From Straminergon stramineum (lineage: Eukaryota; Streptophyta; Bryopsida; Hypnales; Calliergonaceae), in contig OY987272.1 of assembly GCA_963920665.1 (NCBI GenBank), positions 1,741,001-1,805,000 of the forward strand: DNA of 64,000 bases, given 5' to 3'. The notes below the pieces were generated by a model, which searched no databases, was not told the origin of the DNA, and was given only the letters and a program-made list of their open reading frames with translations. A program made the position numbers and the translations under genes. Positions 34,881-48,295 of this stretch are shown in pieces. Numbering within the stretch: the stretch's first letter is position 1; each line of letters begins with the position of its first letter.

Positions 34881-37265
34881 TGTCTGCACTCTGCCAGATG
34901 TATTTCGCCCAGTTTCGCTTCCCCCGTCCACTTCGTCGCCATTTCACCATGTTATGAGTTCCTCGTGTTTCGCTCGTTGCTTAGAGAGTTTCTGTTCTGT
35001 TGGTATTCTAGTCATACGCAGCTTTGAGCTTAGTTCTGTGCGGGAGGATTTGTACTGCACTTGAGTTTTTTTCGAGCTTTTCGTCGGTATGAGGGTGTCC
35101 GTATCCAGAGATCGTGCGTTTTTTTCTTGGCTTTGAAGGTCGCGCTCCTCAGTGCTTGCTATTACTTTCTTGCAGCGGGTTTGCGGATATGCTGGATGTT
35201 CCTTGTTGGATGCGTAGGGTTTGACCTACCGCAGTTCCATTTGGAGTCGGTGTTGTGTCTCTGCTCCTTACTGTCGTCTCTGGTGCAGATTCTTTGAACC
35301 CTAATCAGCGTATTATTGTACATTTGTGCCGTTTTGATGTCCACGGATATGATCAGGTTGTGAGCCTCTGAAGGAATCTTTGTAGCACGAGGGTTACTTA
35401 CCGGAGAACGGAATCTTTTGTTGATTTTTCATTTTTGAATTGGGTTTTTGATTTACTTCGGCTGTGTGTTTCCTTCTTAATATTTTGGAAGAGTCTGTCG
35501 AGAAGTTGTAGTGACAGATACAAAGATTCGTTTTCTGGTCACTCCGGTTCAGCTCGCCATCCCTTGCCAGTTTGTGCTTGTCGTTTTGCTAGGCATGTTG
35601 GTTGCTTGATGGGGAGGTGTGACTTTGTGCAGCATCCAACAGGATGTGATTTTATTGCACAGATTTTTTGTAGTGTGTATGACTCGTTATCTCTTATCTG
35701 CTCTGCAGTCCATTTGAATAGCCTGTGATTTAAGGTTTCTGGTCTGTATTTCTTGTCGTGCAGATCTAGAAGGAATGATGTGTGGAATATCCATGAGCTG
35801 TCAACTCCTGCGCCTCTAGTGTGGCGAAATGATGGATGTTTTCATGAATGTTCTTGTTTCCAGGTACGTTGATGCTTTTGGATGGTCTGAATTCTGGGAC
35901 TTTCTTGGTTGATCCTTGGTTTAGAGCACATCAGCGCTGTTTCCAATCCGTGATGGAACCTCCAGTTAAGGCTGGCCAACACCTGTTCTCAGCATTATTG
36001 AAGAGATCGATCCTTACCTCCTCATTGAAACAGGGTTTGACACTTTCACATTGAATAACAAAATCACTCCCAAAGTTGGAGAAGTCAATTTCGAGGCTGG
36101 TATCGCCTCAGTTCAGCTCAGGTGTACCAGGAAACGAAATCTTCTGTTTCATTCCATTTTGAGTTGCTGATTTATTGTTTTTCAGTCTGTTCTTTGAAGA
36201 CTTTGTTCTTCAGTTCTTAATTACCAACGATGTGTGTTTATGAATTGTCGAATTCCATTGATCACATTGTGGTAAGTGGAGTTCAGATGGGGTCAAATGG
36301 TTTATCAGCAGAATCAATGAAGAACATTGCTCATACTGGTTAGAAATAAATAGAAATGGACCAAAGCTAGTTACCATTGGACCTCTGAAATGCTAAAACG
36401 AATTTGAGACCCAAGCTGGGCCTCTTGATGCCTTAGGGTTTCATCCATAGGCACTCATAGAAAGATTGGAAATTGTTCAAGATGGAGAGCAAAACGAAAT
36501 GGTTCATCTTGCCATCTCTTGGCATGTTTTGCAAGTCATTTTGCTTGAGAAGTTAGTTGCTTGGTTTGGAAGTCACACCACCGAATGTTATAATTGGACA
36601 ACTTGGCTCAAGTTCAAGTTTAGATGTTTGTGAGAAATTTGTGTTTACTTATCAAGTTGTCTAGTCTAGTTTAATCTATTTACTATAGATTAAGTATTTT
36701 GCTTGTGTTGTATCTTGGTATGCATATGAACAAGGAATGTTGTGTGGAACATGTATTTGTTGAGAACCCTAGATTCATTGATACAATGTTGATGCTCACA
36801 TGGTAATTATTGTTGTGATTTGTGTGTAGAGTTTGTGAGGAGCTTTGACTCATGAGTTAAGGGTGGTAGATGTTACTTCCATTTAATTTATAGGGACTAT
36901 TTTCATACATTTTTCAAGAGCTCTTTATCAAGTGATTTCTTAAAGACCATCTTTCTTGCAACACTCAACAATTGCTCTATCTTGGAATTTCACTCACATT
37001 GTGAAGACTACCACTTATTCAGAAGAAGCAAGTTGACAAAGTATGGTAGTAGTCTAGCATATCCCCGTCTTTATCAATTATCTTATGTACTATGGTAACT
37101 TGAATTCATTTCGAATTTGCACTTAATAGGTTGCAAGAGGAGAGAATTGTAGTGGGCAAGTGAATTCTAAACTAGTCAATTTTTTGTTCTAATTGTAGCC
37201 TCCTCTTTCATTTCTTGTAGTTATTGGTGTATATCTATTTTGAAGCAAGAAGCATAGTAGGTGCT
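34881..37265 (+). promoter_or_regulatory. upstream region of the TIR-NBS-LRR gene (probable 5' UTR with introns)
   Basis: The first part, 34.88-35.55 kb, is GC-rich and well conserved in the decayed duplicate at 46.22-46.71 kb. The second part, to 37.05 kb, matches scattered pieces of 47.8-49.56 kb. Short open frames in it diverge at the protein level as fast as neutral DNA. An acceptor-like TTTCTTGTAG at 37211-37220 precedes an open stretch leading to the chosen ATG, so an additional upstream coding exon is possible. Confidence 0.55.
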
Positions 37266-40200
37266 ATGGAGATTGACACTAGTGATGCAAGTGAAGCAAG
37301 GTTTGACAAGAGATTGTGTGAAAGTGATGGTAGGCTTGGCACAAGATCATGTGCAATTGGAGGTGCGGTTAGTTCTAACTTTGGTCGAACTAGTAACTTC
37401 TTTTCTTGTTCAATTCTTAAGTACTATTGTTTTGCAATTTTAAATGCTCAACTTTGGATGCAGGTGCAATTGTTATATATTTGATGTAATTTGGAGGTGA
37501 TAATTTGCTAAAGTAGATTGATCATTGGTTTTGTCCAGATGAATTTGGAGACTATGATGTTTTCATTAGTCATAGAGGCCCTGACACCAAGACCGGGTTT
37601 GTGGGCTATTTATACGAAGCTTTGAAACGAGTTGGGTTGCAACCCTTTTTGGATTGCGTATCCATTGATAAAGGCCAAGATTCTTGGAAATGCATTGATC
37701 AAGCTATCAAGAGAACCCCCCTAGCCCTAGTCATCTTTTCCAAGAGTTTTGCACAATCAGAATGGTGTTTGAAAGAATTACATGCAATATTGGAGTCTCC
37801 TTCAATGAATGTGTTGCCCATCTTCTACAAAGTTGAGCCTTGGGAAGTGCGTTTTCCAGAGAAGGGTCAATTAGCTATTGGATTTACAAAGTTGGTTGAG
37901 AGGCATGATGAGACTCTCCTTGATGAATGGAGGTTAGATTTGGAAAGAGCTTCAAAGCTACATGGTTGGGAGTACGAAAAAGCAGACAAGAGGTAAATAT
38001 GTTGGTATTTAGCACGTGTTTGAAGGAGTTTTTTTATTGAACTTGATTTTGGGATTATAGTTGGTGGTAATGAAGTTTTTTGAAATGTTGTTTGTAGGTT
38101 GGAAAAAGATTTGGTGTTGGAGGTGGTGGGAAAGATCTTTGAATTGGCAAATAAGCCCCTTCCCTTGGCTGTGGGTGATCATATTGTGGGTGTGAAGCAA
38201 GTTGTTGAGAACCTCATTCAAACCATTGATGAGAAGAATGTGTTGCTGTTGGGATTGTGGGGAATGGGTGGAATTGGGAAGTCCACTTTGGCGAGGGAGT
38301 TATATAACCAATTGGGGAGAAGATTTGATGCAAGGTGTTTTGTGGAAGATGTAGTGGAGAAGGTGAATCAAGGTGGTGTGTCAAGTGTTCAAAATTGTAT
38401 TTCGAAAGCCTTGTGTGGTATTGAGGGAGTTTCAAACAAATCCAATGGGAAGGTTATTCTTGAGGAGAGATTATCTATGAAATCCATTCTTTTGGTTTTG
38501 GATGATGTTTGTGACAATGATGACATGGATTATTTGGTGTCACGCAAAATGTTGAAAGAAGGTAGCGTGTGCATTGTGACTTCTCGAGACCGACGTGTAT
38601 TTGAGAAGTCAACCTCATTTGATGTCAATCATGAGGTTCACACTCATGATGTTCGATTATTGAGCCAACAAGATTCTCGAAGTGTCTTTGCACTTCATGC
38701 ATTTGGAGGTGATTTGAAAGTACCTCCACAATTTGAAGGTCTTGTTGGAGATGTTAGCAAGGCATGCGGTGGAGTTCCATTGGTGTTGAAGGTTTGTGGA
38801 TCTCTTTTGCGGGATGACAAGGATGTAGAGACTTGGAAGGAAGTTTTGAGGAAGTTGAATTGTGGCACTATAATGGATGAAGGAAAGATATTTGAATGTC
38901 TTCGGATTAGCTATGATGCCCTTCAAGAGCAACATCAGGAAATGTTTTTGGATATTGCATGTGCAATGTTGGGAGAAGTTGTAGATGTGGCTAAACTTTT
39001 TTGGGAATCGCAAGGTTGGTTTGGAGCATTGGGTGTCCGAAGCCTTGTAGAAAAGGCCTTGATTAGAGTGGATGAGTTTGGTGCTTTTCGTATGCATGAC
39101 CACTTGCGAGACATGGGTCGTGCGATTGCTAGGCAAGAAAGAGCAGGTGTGGGTATTTGCAAGCGCTTATGGGGTTCTGAATCCTTGGCATTGTTGAATG
39201 AAAATGAGGTATTCTTACTAACCATTGAACTTTCATTTGGACAATCATTGTAATAGACTATTAATATGTAGTCTTTTTGTGGCATACCAAAGAGGAAATA
39301 TGAATATATTATATGAGTAATGTTCACTTTAGTTGATTATCTGATGTTCCAAACATTCTTTTCTAAGTATTCTTCTTTTGGATTTAATAATTGAAGCATG
39401 CAATATATGCTTTAATTTGACCTATACCTAGCTTTATCCAAGAAATATTTGTGTACTTAAGCTTTGTAATTTAATTTTGATTTTTTTTGGATGTGTTTAT
39501 GCAGCCTCTACCAAGTTGTCTTCAAACCTTGATCCTTCCACGGAGGCCCCAAAGTTGTGTTAACCTTTCTCTCATGAAAGGATTGCGTATATTGAAATGT
39601 GAGGATGGCTTGTTTTCCATGTCATCACTTCCACAAACTTTGCAATGGCTTGATAATGGTGGAAATAGCCATTCACCACTGAGACATTTTCCAAAGACAC
39701 CTAAAAACAATGAGCTTGTGATTTTGCTCTGGAGACATGGTTCAATTAAGAGATTGCCTAAATCATTTGGAAATTTGTGCAAGTTGAAAGTATTGAATCT
39801 AGGGGGTTGTCACAAGCTTCGAAAGCTACCACATTCATTTGGAGGCCTCAAAAACTTGGAAAACTTGAATCTGCGAGGAAGTGGAATCCAAAGATTACCC
39901 AAATCATTTGGAGCATTGAAGAAGTTGAAAGTGTTGAACCTAGTGGGGTGTTATAAGCTTGTGGAGCTACCACATTCATTTGGAGGCCTCAAAAATTTGG
40001 AAAACTTGAATCTCCGAGGAAGTGGAATCCAAAGTTTACACGAAACGTTTGGAACATTGAGGAAGTTGAAAGTGTTGAATCTAGAAGATTGTCATAAACT
40101 TGTGGATTTACCACATTCGTTTAGAGGCCTTGAAAACTTGGAAGATTTGTATCTCCAAGGAATTGGATTCCCAAGTTTACCCGAATCAATTGGAACGTTG

Positions 40201-41493
40201 AGCAAGTTGAAAGTATTGAATCTAGGGTATTGTAATAAACTTGTAGAGCTACCACATTTGTTTGGAGGCCTTGAAAACTTGGAAATCTTGGTTCTCCAAG
40301 AAAGTGGAATCCAAAGTTTACCCGAATCATTCGGAACATTGAGGAGGTTGAAAGTGTTGGATCTACATGGTTATCGTAAGTTTGTGAAGCTACCTCATTC
40401 GTTTGGAGGCCTCAAAAATTTGGAAAACTTGCATCTTGGAGGAAGTAGAATCCAAAGTTTGTGCGAATCATTTGGAATGTTGAGCAAGTTGAAAGTATTG
40501 AATTTAAGGGGTTGTGGGGAACTTCTGGAGCTAGCACATTCGTTTGGAGGCCTCGAAAACTTGGAAGACTTGGATCTTGGAGGAAGTGGAATCCAAAGTT
40601 TACCTGAATCATTTGGAACATTGAGCAAGTTGAAAGTGTTGCATCTACAATATTGTGATAAGCTTGTGGAGCTACCTCATTCATTTGGAGGCCTCAAAAA
40701 TTTGGAAAACTTGGATCTTCACCAAAGTGTAATCCAAAGTTTACCTGAATCATTCGAAACGTTGAGTAAGTTGAAAGTGCTGGATCTAAAAGATTGTCAT
40801 AAGCTTGTGGAGCTACCTCATTCGTTTGGAGGCCTCAAAAATTTAGAAAACTTGGATCTCGGAAGAAGTGGAATCCAAAATTTACCCGAATCATTCGGAA
40901 GATTGAGCAAGTTGAAAGTGTTGATTCTATTGGGTTGTGATGAGTTTGTGGAGCTACCACATTCATTTGGAGGCCTCCAAAATTTGGAGAACTTGAATCT
41001 CCGAGGAAGTGGAATCCAAAGTTTACCCAGATCATTCGGAAAATTGAGCAAGTTGAAAGTGTTGGATCTACAAATTTATCATAAGCTTGTGGAGCTACCA
41101 AATTCATTTGGAGGCCTTGAAAATTTGGAGAACTTGTATCTTGGAGGAAGTGGAATCCAAAGTTTACATGAATCATTCGGAATGTTGAGTAAGTTGAAAG
41201 TATTGACTCTATGGGGTTGTGATGAGCTTGTAGAGCTACCACATTCATTTGGAGGCCTCAAAAATTTGGAAAACTTGAATCTCCAAGGAAGTGGAATCCA
41301 AAGTTTACCCGAATCATTTGGAACATTGAGCAAGTTGAAAGTGCTGGATCTATGGCGTTGTGGTAAGCTTATGGAGCTACCACATTCGTTTGGAGGCCTC
41401 AAAAACTTGGAAGACTTGGATCTTCGAGGAAGTGGAATCCACATTTTACTTGAGTCATTCAAAACGTTGAGCAAGTTGAAAGTGTTGAAATAG
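37266..41493 (+). CDS. TIR-NBS-LRR (TNL) immune receptor with a frameshifted LRR end
   Basis: TNL proteins sense pathogen effectors in the cell and signal through TIR NADase activity. Exons are 37266-37362, 37539-37992, 38098-39208 and 39505-41493, all with GT-AG borders and matching phases, giving about 1,216 residues. The ATG at 37266 has G at -3 and +4. The TIR domain (about 36-184) has YDVFISHRGPD and SEWCLKEL, with the Glu expected of catalytic TIRs. NB-ARC motifs are the P-loop GMGGIGKS (about 239-246), kinase-2 LLVLDDV (315-321), GGVPLVL (408-414), MFLDIAC (466-472) and MHDHLRDMGR (from 516). Only a short linker then joins the LRR exon, so linker sequence may be missing or an exon overlooked. 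The LRR holds 12 full 47-48-residue units and stops early in the thirteenth through a 1-bp loss near 41490. TIR and NBS are intact, so it may still act. Confidence 0.88.
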
Positions 41494-41770
41494 GGGTTTG
41501 TGATAAGCTTGTGGAGCTACCACATTTGTTTGGAGGCCTTGAAAACTTGGAAGGCTTAGATCTCCGAGGAAGTGGAATCCAAACTTTACCTAAATCATTC
41601 AGAATGTTGACCAAGTTGAAAGTGTTAAATCTATGGGGTTGTGATGAGCTTGTGGAGCCACCAAATTCATTTGGATGCCTCAAAAATTTGGAAAACTTGG
41701 ATCTCCGAAGAAGTAGAATTCAAAGTTTATCCAGAAAATTCAGAACATTGAGCACGTTGAAAGTATTCTA
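39739..41770 (+). repeat. tandem array of 141-bp units encoding double LRRs
   Basis: About 14.4 units of 141 bp (the first is 144 bp) lie head to tail. Each encodes two LRRs, of the pattern GIQSLPESFGTLSKLKVL, then a variable loop, then ELPHSFGGLKNLENL. Nearly all change is in the solvent-exposed positions following LKVL and following NLENL. Near-identical DNA in adjacent units points to unequal exchange or gene conversion, a known route for new recognition specificities. Confidence 0.95.
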
Positions 41771-41774
41771 TTGA
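41494..41774 (+). pseudogene. out-of-frame tail of the LRR array
   Basis: After the TAG at 41491-41493 the LRR pattern resumes in a different frame (MELPHLFGGLENLEGL, then GIQTLPKSFRMLTKLKVL). It runs for about 1.5 further units to a stop at 41772-41774. Compared with neighbouring units the DNA is one base short at about 41488-41495, so a single deletion explains both the stop and the frame change. The tail has no start of its own and is unlikely to be translated. Confidence 0.88.
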
Positions 41775-44700
41775 AGGGATTACAATTAGGTCAACGCTAG
41801 GTTAGATGAACATGGTGAGAGTTTTAGTGCTTTTGTGTAGTGTTGGTGAGTTGTAATGTTTCATCTACATCAAAAGTATTACAACGAGTTGAAGATATGT
41901 TCTAGGTGGAGAAAATCAAGCACGCACATGATTGCAACCTAAAGTTGCAAAGCTTTGTATTGCCCAACCTCCCTCTTCATTCAAATAACCCACAAGCACT
42001 TGAGTATGGAGCTCTTGCTCCTCCAATGCCAATGTGTGAGTCTCCACCATGTACATATGTGGGTGGATGCATGGTTGGGTGGCTTATGGACAACACCATA
42101 GGAGTTCATAAACCAATGAGTTTTGGGTACATTGGATGAATTAATGGACGTTCACCCATTGGCATGTTCATCCATTGGATTTTCAACATCACGCCCGTGT
42201 GAAGATTTCTTTTTCGTATGGGTTTCTACCCCCAAAAATAGAATAACATCTTTTTTTGACCCTTTTATGAACTGAGGAATAAAACGCTGAAATGAAACCC
42301 TTTCAAAGTCCACAAGTACACTTCTACAAATGATTCTACTTAAAAGAAAATGAATTCTAGGTCTCTAAAACTAAAACACAACCTTTAGTAAGTTAGTATT
42401 CCAATAATATGTTCTTTTTCTTCATAAAAAACCCAAGAAAAATTACATTCCGAGTTTGGCAAAGTCCATATTTCCAACTTCAAAAGTCCCTAACTCCTAT
42501 AATTTAAGATGAACTTTAGAAAAATCAAACACAATCTTCAATACAATAAAGTTTCCTATGTATATACAAATTTTTACATTCAATGACGTAAATTTATTAT
42601 GTCTATTTCATCTTTCAATCTAAGTACTTCCTAAAAATAGCACCATCATAGAAAAAGTGAGCCACCCAACCGTGCATTCGCCATGTGCCATTGCTATTAT
42701 CATCGACTTACACTCCTTTCCTAGTCGATAGGTTGCAGTTGCCTCCAACTGCTGGATATTTGGATGGGAGCACTAAGATGTTGGTTCAACTCCTTGTTGA
42801 AGTATGGATTTTGATTATCAATGCAGTCACTAGCTTTCATGTGTGTGTTGCAACACTGCTATCTATGTCCATGTGATTGAGGAAGTGAGTAGAAATACAA
42901 GCAACAATTAATCACTTTCTTCATCAATATGTATTGGTTTCAATGCCTAAACAAGTTTGTTGCAATACGTGCTATTTATGCCCTTCAGATGATTGAATTT
43001 GGTAGTAAATATCTATACTAGTGATTTAATTACTTACTTGAAATACTAGTAACAATCACATTCTTTGCCAATGCTAGTTGGCCTTTGTGTGAATCTATGT
43101 TTGTTGGTTTTAGACTTGAGGGGTGGGTTGAAGCCTTACATTAACAAAAACTAAAATTACAATGAATGTGATGAAGGTTGGTATGATAGGTCATGGAGTT
43201 AATTAGCCAATTGACGTGACAATGTTGAATAGTTGTGTGTTAAATTGATTTTGGCCTTGAATCATTGCAAAAGTGTATAAGAATTTGTGGTTCAATATCG
43301 GATACCTTCATAGAGATCAATCAATAGTTACATATTATGAATCAATGTGTAGAAACTCATGGACTTAGAGTTTTAGGCATGTGGTGAGAGGCACTTGGTT
43401 GAGTTGTTCAATTTTAGACGCAACTCATACATATGCAAACACAACTTTGTATGATGTTTGTGAGAATCCAATTTGGAGTGTAGATCCAAATTCCTAAGGA
43501 TACTAGCCCGGAGTTCATTTTAAAGAATAGCATGATATGATGTTGGTTGTGGGGATGTGAGATTGAGACATGGCCTTTGGAATTTACAATGCTATGACTT
43601 GGAAGGGGGATGTTACAAGGCGAACAAGTCATTTTTGCAACTAGCTTTTGGATTCCTTGGTATTGGTAGTGGAAGAATTTGCATTTCCAAGGTTATTCTT
43701 GGAGGATGTTTGATTGATTGTGTGAGAACTTTCATTAAATTGGTGGTATTCCAATACTTTGGCCCCTTCTAGAACGAGCATTCCAAACATTTTGAAACAT
43801 AGATTCATATACATCCTAGACTTTGCATTTTTATGTGCATAAATGTCACAATTTGGGTATTGGAGTTGTTCCAAATCAATGAAATTCACTAAAAATATCA
43901 TGTGAAGTAAGGGAGAAATGGGATATCACATCTTCTATGATTTTTGACAAATTTCTCTACATCTCTATGGACAAAGACCCTCTTGCATTAGACTCCCAAA
44001 ATATGTATTGTTTCAAACAAATCTTCAATACTTAACTTATATGTCAAACAATGCCCATTATTAGAGATAGTTTGGGGTGAGAATAGAGCCTCAACTTGTA
44101 AACTTTGCATTATGGTAGTTGTTGTTGATGACCTATTTTGAAGTGGAATATGACACTCCATGTTGGAGCCAAATGGGAATCATGATGGGACCAACTAGTT
44201 GAATGTGTCACCATGCATTGATTATTGGCCTAAGACCAAGGTCATCATTGATTTTGTTGCCAAATTGGCCTCTAATTCCATGTCAACTATACTTACCATC
44301 ATCCCTTGGCTTGCTACAAAGGTTGTCATCATTACTTTAGGAGAAGGTTCTATTTGTGTTGAATGTTCCTTAAACAAGCATTCAACACCTTATAAGTACA
44401 AGGAAACATTGGCGTAAGGAGCTTAATGCCTAAACAAAAGGCCCTCTTGTGACCTTCAATTTTCTCTAATTGGGCTACATTTTCAATTTTCTAAAAACAT
44501 GCATTGTCAAAGGATAGAATACACTTGGGGCTCTTGCTTTTAGAGCAATGGACTTGTAAATTTTAGTTAAAATGTGAATTTTTTTTCTTCTCATGGTCTT
44601 TTATCAATACATGCATTGTTCTTTTTTGATATTGGTAACACCAATTTATAACTTATATTTCCTAAATTATAATTTTTATGATTATGATGAATTGAATTTA

Positions 44701-45473
44701 TTATTTTCAAACCATAAATCATTAGTTTGAAGTGTCAAGATTCAAGTCGATATGCAATACGATGTTTTATTGATTTTCAAGAGTGACCCTCATTTAGTTC
44801 CAGATGTAGAACTAAGACTACAATGTTTATCATTACTTTAATCACATAAACCAATTTCAAAAATTATGAATTTTTAATTCCTACTAGACTATTTGTTTAT
44901 GTGTATTTACAACTTAGGAATAAGGCATTCAAAAGCATACTATATTTGGTAGTCATAGGTGGCCAAAAAATTCTGAAATTAGACATCAACTTATTTGGAA
45001 TATTTAAAAAATATATATATGTATAAAAAAATTCAATCTTTTTATTTGTAGACATCTACCTCATTACTTTTGACAACATTCATTAATTTTCATAGCATGT
45101 TGACCCTCACCATTAGCTATGCAAATCAATAAACTATACCAAATATGGGCCAATTTACTCTAGGGCCTTCATCTTGTCCACCTCTTTGAAATAGGTCTAA
45201 TGATATTCTAGGAGACCATGATTGGATGAAATCTTACACAACCATAGATTTGTCTATTTAATTGATATTCAAGTGCACAATTATATCAAATCTAATAATA
45301 TATACACATGGCTAGGCCATGGTCTTTCTTGAATTAATTCCAAGACCATATAAGGTGTTATTACTATTTTTTTTCTTAGGCTCCCACCTCTCATGGTCAC
45401 ATCTTGAAAGTAGGATACCTTTGAGTTTTTATGGTCACTTAGCCCCACCTTGGTGTAAAATGACCTTAAAGCA
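41775..45473. other. gene-free AT-rich stretch
   Basis: Probably receptor 3' UTR at the start, then intergenic DNA. Short open frames (longest near 80-90 codons, for example 41906-42139 and 43641-43901) have no recognisable domains. No clear inverted-repeat elements were found by eye. Confidence 0.5.
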
Positions 45474-46060
45474 TTAACCCCTAAGCACTTCAATGTGCAC
45501 TTTGTGGATGATGAATAAATTGAAACTCCAATTTCATCCTCATTATTGCTTGGATGAAAGTTATCCTAATTTGTGGAGATACTTTATGAAGTTGTTGTCC
45601 TATCTAAGGGTTGGATTTGGTGTTACTAGAGTCCATATTTTTCTAATTGAATCACCAATGTGCAAGTATGTCAAGTGGTCGACCAAGCCAAAATTGCATT
45701 GACTCTAATTCAAAAGTGGATTTGCCAAAATGAGGTCATAGATTTTAAAAATCCAAAAATTTCAAAAAATCTCCATGTAAAAAGAACCTCATTCCAAATC
45801 CATTCCAATAAATTTGACTCAAAAAATGATAATCTTTTGCTTGGAATTGAATTTAGAAGGAATTTTGAAATTTCCCTTTCAAAATCTATAAAAAAATGTT
45901 GGTGCTAGCATTGGTGAATCTAACTTTGTAGATAGAATATAAAACTCATCCTACAACTTTTCTTTGTGTATCACTTCCAAAATATTCTTCCAAAGAGTAC
46001 TTTATAATGATTTTTCACAAATTGTCAATTCTGGAGAAGACTCTGGACATTTAAAAACGC
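45474..46060. repeat. interspersed repeat, copy related to 31431-32027
   Basis: The left end TTAACCCCTAAGCAC is intact here, while the right end is decayed. It lacks the CACTA MITE found in the other copy. It also sits just upstream of the receptor-leader duplicate, as the other copy sits upstream of the receptor leader, so the two may have been duplicated together. Confidence 0.55.
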
Positions 46061-47078
46061 CATTGAAAAAATTCTTCAAAACCTCCACGAGTTGAGAGCA
46101 CATTGGCATTGTGGTCTTGGGAGCACGAAAATTGGTGGTGAAAATTGAGTGATCATGGTCTCCAAAGTCCGTTGCTTGACTCTAATTGGGGGCTCTGTAT
46201 GCAAGATGATGTCCTTTGCTGTGTTTTGACACCCTCAAGCGTTCAATCAGTTCTTCGCCACTACACTATGTTTTGAGTTCCTCGCACTTTACTTGTTGCT
46301 TACATGTTTTTTTTCTATTGGGATTCTGGTCATATGCAACTTTGAGCTTAGTTCTGTGTGGGAGGCTTTGTACTGCACTAGAGTTTTTTTCGACCTTTTC
46401 GTCGGTATGAGGGTGTTTGTATGCAGAGATCGTGCGTTTCTTTCTGGGATTTGAAGGTTGCGCTCATCAGTACTTGCTCTTACTTTGTTGCAGCGGATTT
46501 GCGGATATGCTGGATGTTCCTTGTTCGATGTCTTGGGTTTGACCTAACACAGTTCTATCTAGAGTCTGTTTTTGATTTTTCATTTTTGAATTGCATTTCT
46601 AATTTGCTTAGAGTTAGATTGTGTGTTTCCTTCATAACATTTTGGAAGAGTCTGTTTAGAAATTGTAAGATAGTGACACATACAAGGATTTCTTTTTTTG
46701 CATTGTGGAGTTTTGAGGTTTAAATAGTTAATTATGGTGGGGAATCAATTTGAGAATCTATGAAAACAATCCAAACCATTTTCTAATAATTTTCATTCTT
46801 GAAATAATTGTTAAGAGGAAGTAGGTATGAGATGAAAGGAAAAATTGGATCTTTACTAGTTCAAAAATGAAGTTGAAACCTTTGAATACTAATGTTGAGA
46901 TTGTTTTAGCAAGTAATTTGTAACCTATGGACAATTTTGTTTTGAAAAATTGGAAAATTGAATTGGAAAATGAATGCTATATATTGATTTTTTGGAAACT
47001 TGATTTTATTAAACTAAATATATTCTATGAGAACAAAATTCATTGTAGTTTTAGTACTATCATTTTTTAGCAACCTTT

Positions 47079-47622
47079 AAGATAAACCAACTTGTGACAA
47101 GCAAATTGTCCAATGCAAACACCTAGAATACCACCCATTTCAGTCTTACATCAATCCATGGTAGATTTTTGCTAATAAATGAAATTAAGACTTCATTAGG
47201 TTTGTTAGTGGTCAAAATCAATGCCTTTGGGTGACATAGATGGAGTTTTTAGTGACTGTTTTAGGACCTTCTACCTTTCTAGTGTAAATTCATTTCAAGA
47301 GCTAACTTTTTTATTCCTTTATGCCTAGCCATGTTAAAAAATATTGTGACCATGTTAGGAAATTTTGAGACTACTTTAGGTGATGGGATGACCATTATGG
47401 GTACACTCTATGGTGATTTTGGGGTAGTCTATAGAGTATTTTGGGCCAATTGGGCAATATACTTCAAATAATCAATACAAATTGATAATTTGTCAAAAAA
47501 GTAAAATTTCAATTGCTCTCTGCATTTGTCATGTTTATCTTTATACCGAAATATTTTTTAAAAATTTAAAAATGTGAACCTTGCAAACCAACCATTTTAC
47601 TTGTTATAGGCTGGTTTACCTT
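47079..47622. mobile_element. inverted-repeat element (GGTAAACC family), copy 1, 544 bp
   Basis: It starts AAGATAAACCAACTTGTGAC and ends with ATAGGCTGGTTTACCTT. The body aligns along its length with the copy at 48677-49222, for example GTCTTACATCAA, CATGGCAGAT-like and TTTTTAGTGACTG blocks. The repeat of the same ends around two bodies supports a real element. Confidence 0.7.
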
Positions 47623-47848
47623 AGTTGAGCATTTTAAGCTTAGAAGACTTTTTTTCCCAAGCACTAAATGATATAAAATTGTATTGTTCCAAAGCGAGTA
47701 CATTTCCTTACCTACAAAAGAAGATTCAAAAAATCAAAGTAAAATTTGATACCATAGGGACTTGTCCAAAATTATGAACACAACATTCCAAGACTTTGAA
47801 CCTTTTGGGGGGTAAGAAATGAATTTCTGGTCTGTATTTCTTGACATG

Positions 47849-48295
47849 TAAGGTAAAACAGCCCATTACGGACCAAATGGGGGGTTTGCCCTCTTGTCAT
47901 TTCTGAAATTTTCTACTTTTTTTTCTAGAGAAAGTCAAGTGACAGAAATGGCAAGAGCATTTGAAATTATATTTTTTTGACAAAGTGTGAATTTGTCATG
48001 AATTTTTTAAGTGTTCAGCCACTCACAGCCTGTAGACTAATCCAAAACCAACAAAAATTTATCCATAACACTCATCTTACTTACTTATTACAATCACAAT
48101 ATTTTCTAACACGGAAGATTTGGAAAAGGCACTTCCTGCAATGAACTAACACTAAAAAACTGAAAGTTCCTATTGCAGTCACTAATTACTCCATTCCAGT
48201 TAGCTAAGACATTGAATGTGGCCCAAATCTCAAAAATTAAAAGAAAATTGTAATGGGCTCATTCATAGAGTTCCGTAATGGGTTGTTTTACCTTA
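47849..48295. mobile_element. Mutator-like MITE, 447 bp, with 24-bp terminal inverted repeats
   Basis: The ends TAAGGTAAAACAGCCCATTA and, on the other strand, TAAGGTAAAACAACCCATTA match over 24 bases with one mismatch. The receptor locus (about 35.74-35.77 kb) is the uninterrupted equivalent site. Flanks TTCTTGACATG and TTCTTGATG look like a decayed duplication of about 9 bp, which would suit a Mutator-like element. No transposase. Confidence 0.7.

Noticed and set aside
35061..35297. Open frame conserved between 35.06-35.30 kb and 46.42-46.57 kb
   Set aside because: The frame is shared, but protein identity is lower than DNA identity, as expected for unselected DNA, and it ends differently in each copy.
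40121..41683. Several antisense frames across the LRR array
   Set aside because: They recur with the 141-bp period and are shadows of the LRR coding strand.
39739..41770. CRISPR-like regular repeat array
   Set aside because: The 141-bp periodicity encodes LRRs in an open frame, and there are no unique spacers.
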